64,000 nucleotides of DNA from Phytophthora colocasiae (lineage: Eukaryota; Oomycota; Peronosporomycetes; Peronosporales; Peronosporaceae), in contig JAGKQI010000103.1 in the NCBI GenBank assembly GCA_018806915.1, positions 62,001 to 126,000 on the forward strand. The letters run 5' to 3'. The position numbers and the translations under genes were made by a program. This document shows, piece after piece, positions 59,401 to 64,000 of the stretch. Below the pieces are notes generated by a model. The model made no database searches and was not told the origin of the DNA. It saw nothing but the letters and a program-made list of their open reading frames with translations. Numbering within the stretch: position 1 is the stretch's first letter; each line of letters begins with the position of its first letter.

Positions 59401-61190
59401 ATGGTGCAACCCACCATGTTGTTCTGAAGAACATCCTTCCTAGGAATCGGCGTCTGCGCCGGAATCGTGGCAGCGTTGAGCTTGTTAAAAGCGTGAACGA
59501 TACGCCACTTGCCATTCGGCTTTCTGACACAGAACGTTGGCGCGGAGTGCGGAGACTTGCTCTCGCGCACGAGACCCGCCGCGTGCTTAGCACGGAAGAA
59601 GGCGTCAATGACGTCACATTGCTCTTTAGGAAGAGGCCACTGCCGGGTCACGCAGTATTTAGTTCCGGGAACTAAGTCGATCTCGTGACGAACGCCTCGG
59701 TCAGGAGGCAGGCCACTCGGTGGTTCCTTTGAGACAACGTCTCCATATTCCTTCAGCAAGGAGTAGAAGGGATCCGAGGGATTCTTGAGGATCTCCGATC
59801 CACTCCTGGCGCTCAGCGCCTTCTTGACCTCGGCCAAGACGGACTCGTCTACGAGGGACGATGAGTTTAACTCCTCCTCAGGTCGAACGATGACCACCTC
59901 GGCGAGTTCGCCAGCCTTCAAGGCATCGCCAAAGTCGGCGAACGACATCTCTTCTAGCTGAAGGAGCTTGTCAACACTCGGCAGTCCGTCCAGCAGGACG
60001 CTGCCTTCGGCACTGCCGTCCACTCCATCAACCAGAGTGTATAGCTGCCCACAGCCCTCCCGTGCGTTGACACTTGACGTCACGGACGACTCAGACGCAG
60101 AGCGTCTCGCCCATAGGGCCTTACGACGTCGTCGCCTAGCCGACGAACGTCCACTCGACGGAGTACGTGCCGCCGCACAGGTTATGGCCTTGCCCGGCCC
60201 AGTGTCAGTGACACTCAGTGACTGACTCGGTCTACCGCCGACGTCACTAGACGGAGTACGTGCCGCCGCACAGGTTTCGGCCCCTTCAGGCCCAGTGTCA
60301 GTGACACTCTGCGATCCACTCGGTCGACGACCGATGCCGCTCAGCGGAGTACGTGCCGCTGCACAATCAATGACCGTAACAGGTCCAGTGTCAGAGACAC
60401 TCAGCGATCGACTTGGTCCACGACCAGTATCACTCGACGGAGTACGTGTCGCCCCACAGTTCACGGCCTGGTAAGGCCCGATGCCATCGGCATCCAGTGA
60501 CGGTCCATGACCGGCGTCACTCGGCGGAGTACGTGCCGCCCCACAGGGGTTACGTGAGCTTTGCCCACACGTTGACTCACTGTCAACCAGCGCTACGCGC
60601 TCAACAGGACTGCGGTCCTCGCACTCGGCGCTGTCCCCCAACTCGGACACACCGACTTCCAGCATCATAGCCGACTCGGCTCGATGCTCGCGCCAATAGC
60701 GCTTCTGCTTCCTAGCAGAGGTGGGTTCATGACTCGCCAAAGCTCCACTAGGAGAGAAGTGCGTAGCACCTAAGGTCTTCGACCTCCAATCAATCCATGG
60801 CTCGTGGCGCTCCAGCCACGCCATGCCAAGGATGAGGTCGTACCTCGCATCCAGGTCCAGGACCAAGCAGCGTTCCACGCTATCGAAGTCCAAGAACTTC
60901 AGCCGCAGGTCCATGGGGACCTTGGCCACCGTGACACGGACGCCCGTCGCTAGACGGACAGTGACGGTGTCACCTCTTCGCGCTCGAAGCGCCTCAGCAT
61001 ATTGCTGACTACCCTCAACGGTGGAGCGTCTGACATAGTTGCCAGACGCTCCCGAATCGATCAACACGATCCACGGCTTCTCGAAGCCCTTCACGTCCAC
61101 ATGGACGACCAGCAAGCCCTGCTTGCTCACACGTTCCGTGTTTAAGAGCACGGAGCTCTTCGGGGCTGAGCCCCAGTGCCTCTCACGCAC
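56422..61190 (-). pseudogene. Pol of element C, two frameshifts
   Basis: First frame 61190-59193: aspartic protease VLIDSGASGNYVRRSTV; five repeats of about 28 residues (CAAARTPSSD..SVTDTGP type, DNA 60150-60560); an acidic linker; the RT fingers WRIVHAFNKLNAATIPAQT and palm SALDLVDGYYQLLM. A one-base shift near 59215 precedes the YFDDVFVHSRAEHG block (59188-58892), and a second near 58930 precedes ANYLHKYSENYAELARPL (58920-56422). The last frame carries RNase H (VIYTDHASVRT), integrase zinc finger (HLGREKTYG...CETCQ), core (SMDFVFGLP, VSDRDPRFTGH, GQTERVNRVLED) and a C-terminal chromodomain (YLVKWRGYPHSQNSWEFE). Both shifts are single bases. Confidence 0.9.
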
Positions 61191-61198
61191 TGCAGAAC

Positions 61199-62200
61199 TC
61201 AGTTCTTCCCCAGTAGACCGCCCCGCGTCGACTGGGAGCCTTCGTTTCCCTGGGCAGAGCCCAAAGCGGGACCCGCGGCAGGGTTGCGGCCATTCTGGCC
61301 GGCGCGCTCTTTGCGCAGAGGGCAGTTGGGCCTCAGATGTGTGGGACTACCACACGTGTAGCACCGGCGGGTGCTCATACGCTGCACCGCAGCTCGTAGC
61401 TCGGCTACTTCATCTTCAGCATAGCTGAGGTCCATGGGCTCGGGTCCCCCGGACCCTGTGCTGTTAGCACCGACCCTCGACAACTTAAAGTTGTGTTCGG
61501 CATTCAATGCCACGCTGACAGCGTCCTCGAAGGTGCGAGGATTCTGACGGAATGCCTCCGTTCTGGCCACGCCAGCTCGTAAACCTTCCATGAAGATGGT
61601 CACGGTGACCACCTCAGGTAGAGGGTCGGCAGCCATGCCGGCAATGAGCGTGCGCAGCTCTTGGACATAGTCCACCAGGTCCTTCTTGCCCTGTCGGCAA
61701 GCAAGGAAGCGTGACCGCACGCGATACGCCTGGTTAGGCGGAGCAAACACTTGCGTAAGCTTGACCTTAAGCTCACCCCAAGTGGGGAAGGCCATTTCTA
61801 CCGACGTCCCAGACGTCAAGGCCCATTCTCGTGCTCGCCCTTCGAGCTTAGAGATGGCGAACGCCACGCGTTGGCCTTCCAACTGGAGCATAGCGACTCC
61901 CATGGCCATTTCGACCTCTCGGGTCCACAACAGGAGGTTCTCTCCTTCGTGCCCGTGAAAGGTCTTCACGCTGAGCGTGACGGGCTTAGCTCTCGGAGCG
62001 GGGTTAACTCCTTTTACATTCCGTTGGATGTGCTCAACGAGAGCGTTTTCGTACGAGGCAAATGCCTCAAGACGCGCGTTGACGGCCTCCGGCCCTTGGG
62101 ACGCAAGGTGCGCCATACCTTCGGGGCCCAGCAAGGACGTAAGCTTGTTAAGCGTGTCCCGCTGACTCGGAGTCAAGTGAGCGTATGCTTCTGGCTCCAT
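61199..62200 (-). CDS. Gag of element C
   Basis: 333 residues from ATG 62200. The Gag core spans about residues 85-230 ([54 protein letters not shown]), and one CCHC knuckle lies near residue 275 ([14 protein letters not shown]). The pol frame is -1 relative to gag and begins near the gag stop, but no good slippery heptamer was seen here. Intact. Confidence 0.92.
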   Translation of the reverse strand: MEPEAYAHLTPSQRDTLNKLTSLLGPEGMAHLASQGPEAVNARLEAFASYENALVEHIQRNVKGVNPAPRAKPVTLSVKTFHGHEGENLLLWTREVEMAMGVAMLQLEGQRVAFAISKLEGRAREWALTSGTSVEMAFPTWGELKVKLTQVFAPPNQAYRVRSRFLACRQGKKDLVDYVQELRTLIAGMAADPLPEVVTVTIFMEGLRAGVARTEAFRQNPRTFEDAVSVALNAEHNFKLSRVGANSTGSGGPEPMDLSYAEDEVAELRAAVQRMSTRRCYTCGSPTHLRPNCPLRKERAGQNGRNPAAGPALGSAQGNEGSQSTRGGLLGKN

Positions 62201-62237
62201 TCTCACAGAGAAACAGTCTTCAACTCAGGAGTTGGAT

Positions 62238-62255
62238 TGACTACAAGTGCTACCA
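62238..62255 (-). promoter_or_regulatory. Primer-binding site of element C
   Basis: TGGTAGCACTTGTAGTCA on the minus strand, two bases after the LTR. It is complementary to a tRNA 3' end (…TGCTACCA) and different from that of elements A and B. Confidence 0.75.
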
Positions 62256-62257
62256 GA

Positions 62258-62667
62258 TGCAGCGGGGCTGCGTAGGTGTGCACGGCACAGAGGAAGTTTA
62301 GTTGACTCGTAGAGTCCTGCTTGCAAGGCACTAGCCTTCGGTTCTATACAAGAACCAAGTAGTCCACTAAATACGGGACTCACAGAGTCAGTGTCCCTAT
62401 AACAAAGGACTAACACTAACTATGTAAAATGCAAAACTGATTTTTATTGACTTTATTGTCCTAATCCTAAATGTAACGGATTTAGTATCTAACATACTAA
62501 ATCCTAATCAAAATGCAACGTGAGGCTCTGAGGCCATCTACGTATCTACTCGTGTGTGCCACACCATTATGTACCCACATAAATGTATCATGAGTGTCAC
62601 ACACTATTATGTACATCCACGTGTGTCACACACCAACGAGAAACATTCGTGTAACATCCCCGTTACA
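62258..62667 (-). repeat. 5' LTR of element C
   Basis: 410 bp, identical to the left LTR except for one additional T in a T-run near 62443. Confidence 0.95.
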
Positions 62668-63375
62668 GCCCAAATCTTGTGAGGGGGGGGTGTCAAAATA
62701 AATTGCGGTCTCGTCAACGTTGTAGATAGCCGATTCAGGGTAGCTGCCATGTTCTTTCCAAAATTCTATTGCAAATTGAACATGAACTTCTCGTAGAGCT
62801 TCTTCGTCTTTTTTAGTGTACTGGGGTTTCTGAACAGAAAATCCATGTCTAAAGTAACAGGAAAAATAATGAGAACAACATTGTTTAATAATACGAACAT
62901 AAATATAAAAATTTACCGAGCTGCAAAACGTTGGCATAGGCGCATAAGAGCGCTTAATGCACTCTCAGGAGATGATTTATTGGATAAGTAAATCTCAAGC
63001 CAAGCCCCCTGTTCCATCTTCATGTACTCTATCATGACACCCGTACACAAATACTGAATAATAGGTCAGAAGTTAGAAATAGCAATAACAGCTTAATAAA
63101 TGTACCTCTTCCTCGCGGCGTACGTCCTTCATGAAGGTAACTAAGTCGCGTTCGAACGTAATCTTGCATTTAGCGCCCTGGCCTTTTGTAGTCCTACTCG
63201 TCTGGGCTCCTCTAAACTTGAACAGCAACGTTGCCTTTTTTCTCCACCCTTTTAGAGTACCCAACGGAATATTAAGCGCCCGAGCGGTCGGTTTGCATCC
63301 ATCAACAGCCACCCGCTCGAGCGCTTCCCGCCTCTGCTCGACGGTGTAGTGATTCTGTCGACGCGGTTTCTCCAT
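62668..63375 (-). pseudogene. pogo-like transposase, exons 1 to 3
   Basis: Exon 1 (63375-63106) encodes an HTH: HYTVEQRREALERVAVDG, LNIPLGTLKGWRKKA. A 52-nt intron follows. Exon 2 (63053-62917) reads MEQGAWLEIYLSNKSSPES and CQRFAAR. After a second intron (62916-62849), exon 3 reads HGFSVQKPQYTKKDEEAL and YPESAIYNVDETAIYFD (first catalytic Asp). A run of eight C near 62690 puts the next codons one base out of phase with the part at 55101. Element C cuts the exon at GCCCA. With both insertions removed the exons total 1183 nt, one base more than a multiple of three, consistent with that single extra C. Confidence 0.88.
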
Positions 63376-63603
63376 CGTCTGCAGAAGCAACAATGGCGTG
63401 CGAGCATTGCGTGCTGTCCAACAATATTCACATCAAACGCTTATTGGGTAAAAATATTTTAATCTTGTGATTTGATTTTGACTTGAAATTAAAAACCATC
63501 CTGTGGGGGGTCGAGTTTTTATGGGGGGTCTAGTTTCACCGTCGTTGTCTGTAGTCGTCCCGACATCAGTTAAATCGTTCAGCCCAGCTCCGGCTGCTCC
63601 GCC

Positions 63604-64000
63604 ATGCCCAGCGTCACCAGCGCCGCCATGCCCAGCATCACTAGCTCCGTTCTGAACGATGCAGCGTCGGACTGTTCCACATTTTCTGGCATGCTGGGCT
63701 TCGGTAACCTGGGTGGCTTCGAGCACAGTGGGGTTGCAAGTGGTGTCCCGGGGTCTTTGGTCCCACATTTACCGTTGACGACAGCTGTGAAGGTTGCTGG
63801 CGCTGCTAGTGCAGCCAAAAAGGCAGGAAAAAAGGCTAAACGAGCAAATTCAGGGAAGAAAGCTACGGCGGGACTCGAGTGGACAGATGCAATGGTGCGC
63901 GACCTAATGACGCTTCGGTACGAGACGTACGGGGAGCGGTTTGGCAGGGCAAAAAATAATGCAGGTCTCAAGGAGGCGTGGTTGCTTCTTGCAACAGAGC
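63604..64000 (+). CDS. MYB/SANT-like protein, partial at window end
   Basis: ATG 63604 opens a frame that runs off the window (132 codons). The N-terminus is Ser/Gly/Ala-rich, then comes a basic nuclear-type cluster (KKAGKKAKRANSGKKA), then LEWTDAMVRDLMTLRYET and NNAGLKEAWLLLATE, the first helices of a MYB/SANT-like domain as in Harbinger-associated proteins. It starts 50 bp beyond the end of the pogo-like element. Whether it is a host gene or belongs to another transposon cannot be told from here. Confidence 0.7.
   Translation, partial: MPSVTSAAMPSITSSVLNDAASDCSTFSGMLGFGNLGGFEHSGVASGVPGSLVPHLPLTTAVKVAGAASAAKKAGKKAKRANSGKKATAGLEWTDAMVRDLMTLRYETYGERFGRAKNNAGLKEAWLLLATE

Larger units (their letters stand above)
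55097..62672 (-). mobile_element. Ty3/gypsy element C, chromodomain type
   Basis: 7.6 kb on the minus strand, LTRs 55102-55510 and 62258-62667 and a 5-bp duplication GCCCA (55097-55101 and 62668-62672). The LTRs differ by one base (a T-run of four versus five), so insertion was very recent. It encodes gag and pol (protease, RT, RNase H, integrase, chromodomain). It lacks the GATC bias, second RNase H and antisense gene of elements A and B. It interrupts exon 3 of the pogo-like transposase. Confidence 0.95.
40918..63553 (-). mobile_element. pogo-like DNA transposon hosting elements B and C
   Basis: Inverted repeats of about 29 bp begin CAGACAACGACGGTGAAACT at 40920 and end with its complement at 63551, each flanked by TA (40918-40919 and 63552-63553), the target of Tc1/mariner/pogo elements. 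A subterminal AAAAACTCGACCCCC occurs inside both ends. Without the two LTR elements it would be about 2.0 kb. It encodes one four-exon transposase on the minus strand. Element B lies in its last intron and element C in its third exon. Confidence 0.9.

Overview
The window reads as nuclear DNA of an oomycete, most like Phytophthora or a close relative. The reasons are compact genes with 50-75 nt introns, a CAMTA gene carrying the full domain set, chromodomain Ty3/gypsy elements with a second RNase H, a eukaryotic TnpB-like (Fanzor) gene, and PIF/Harbinger, piggyBac, MULE and pogo-like DNA transposons. Roughly three quarters of the 64 kb is mobile DNA, much of it nested. All calls come from reading the sequence by eye; no alignment or database search was run.

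Layout. 1-3.8 kb: two host genes, a mitochondrial PPR-type protein (166-2535, +) and a HIT-domain protein (2703-3725, -). 4.5-9.8 kb: a PIF/Harbinger remnant (MYB-like gene plus broken transposase) carrying a piggyBac element with TTAA duplications (6228-8977), and fused at its far end to a fragment of an adenine phosphoribosyltransferase gene. 10.1-11.5 kb: a gene with two MYB/SANT-like repeats. 11.5-12.8 kb: gene-poor DNA with a perfect 36-bp-arm palindrome and a small retroposon-like insertion. 12.8-30.7 kb: a Fanzor gene split by a 16 kb Ty3/gypsy element (element A) with a 4-bp target duplication. 30.7-33.0 kb: a tandem pair of oomycete-type genes of unknown function, the first lying between inverted copies of the Fanzor 3' region. 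33.9-38.1 kb: a seven-exon CAMTA transcription factor and a small mitochondrial protein gene. 38.4-40.8 kb: a decayed MULE and a deleted Harbinger element with clear ends. 40.9-63.55 kb: one pogo-like transposon whose intron took in element B (a relative of A, minus strand) and whose coding exon took in element C (an unrelated chromodomain Ty3 element, minus strand). 63.6 kb to the end: the start of another MYB/SANT-like gene.

The most unusual content is the A/B retrotransposon family. Its members share (i) a long coiled-coil gene antisense to gag-pol, between pol and the 3' LTR; (ii) a slippery heptamer just before the gag stop codon, followed by a two-part stem-loop that keeps its pairing through base changes; (iii) a degenerate first RNase H followed by an intact second one; (iv) a primer-binding site inside the first gag codons; and (v) extreme saturation with GATC (GGATCC in A), which element C and the host genes lack. 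The second point of interest is the Fanzor locus, where a noncoding block downstream of the gene is conserved in an inverted, decayed copy and is a candidate guide-RNA or transposon-end region.
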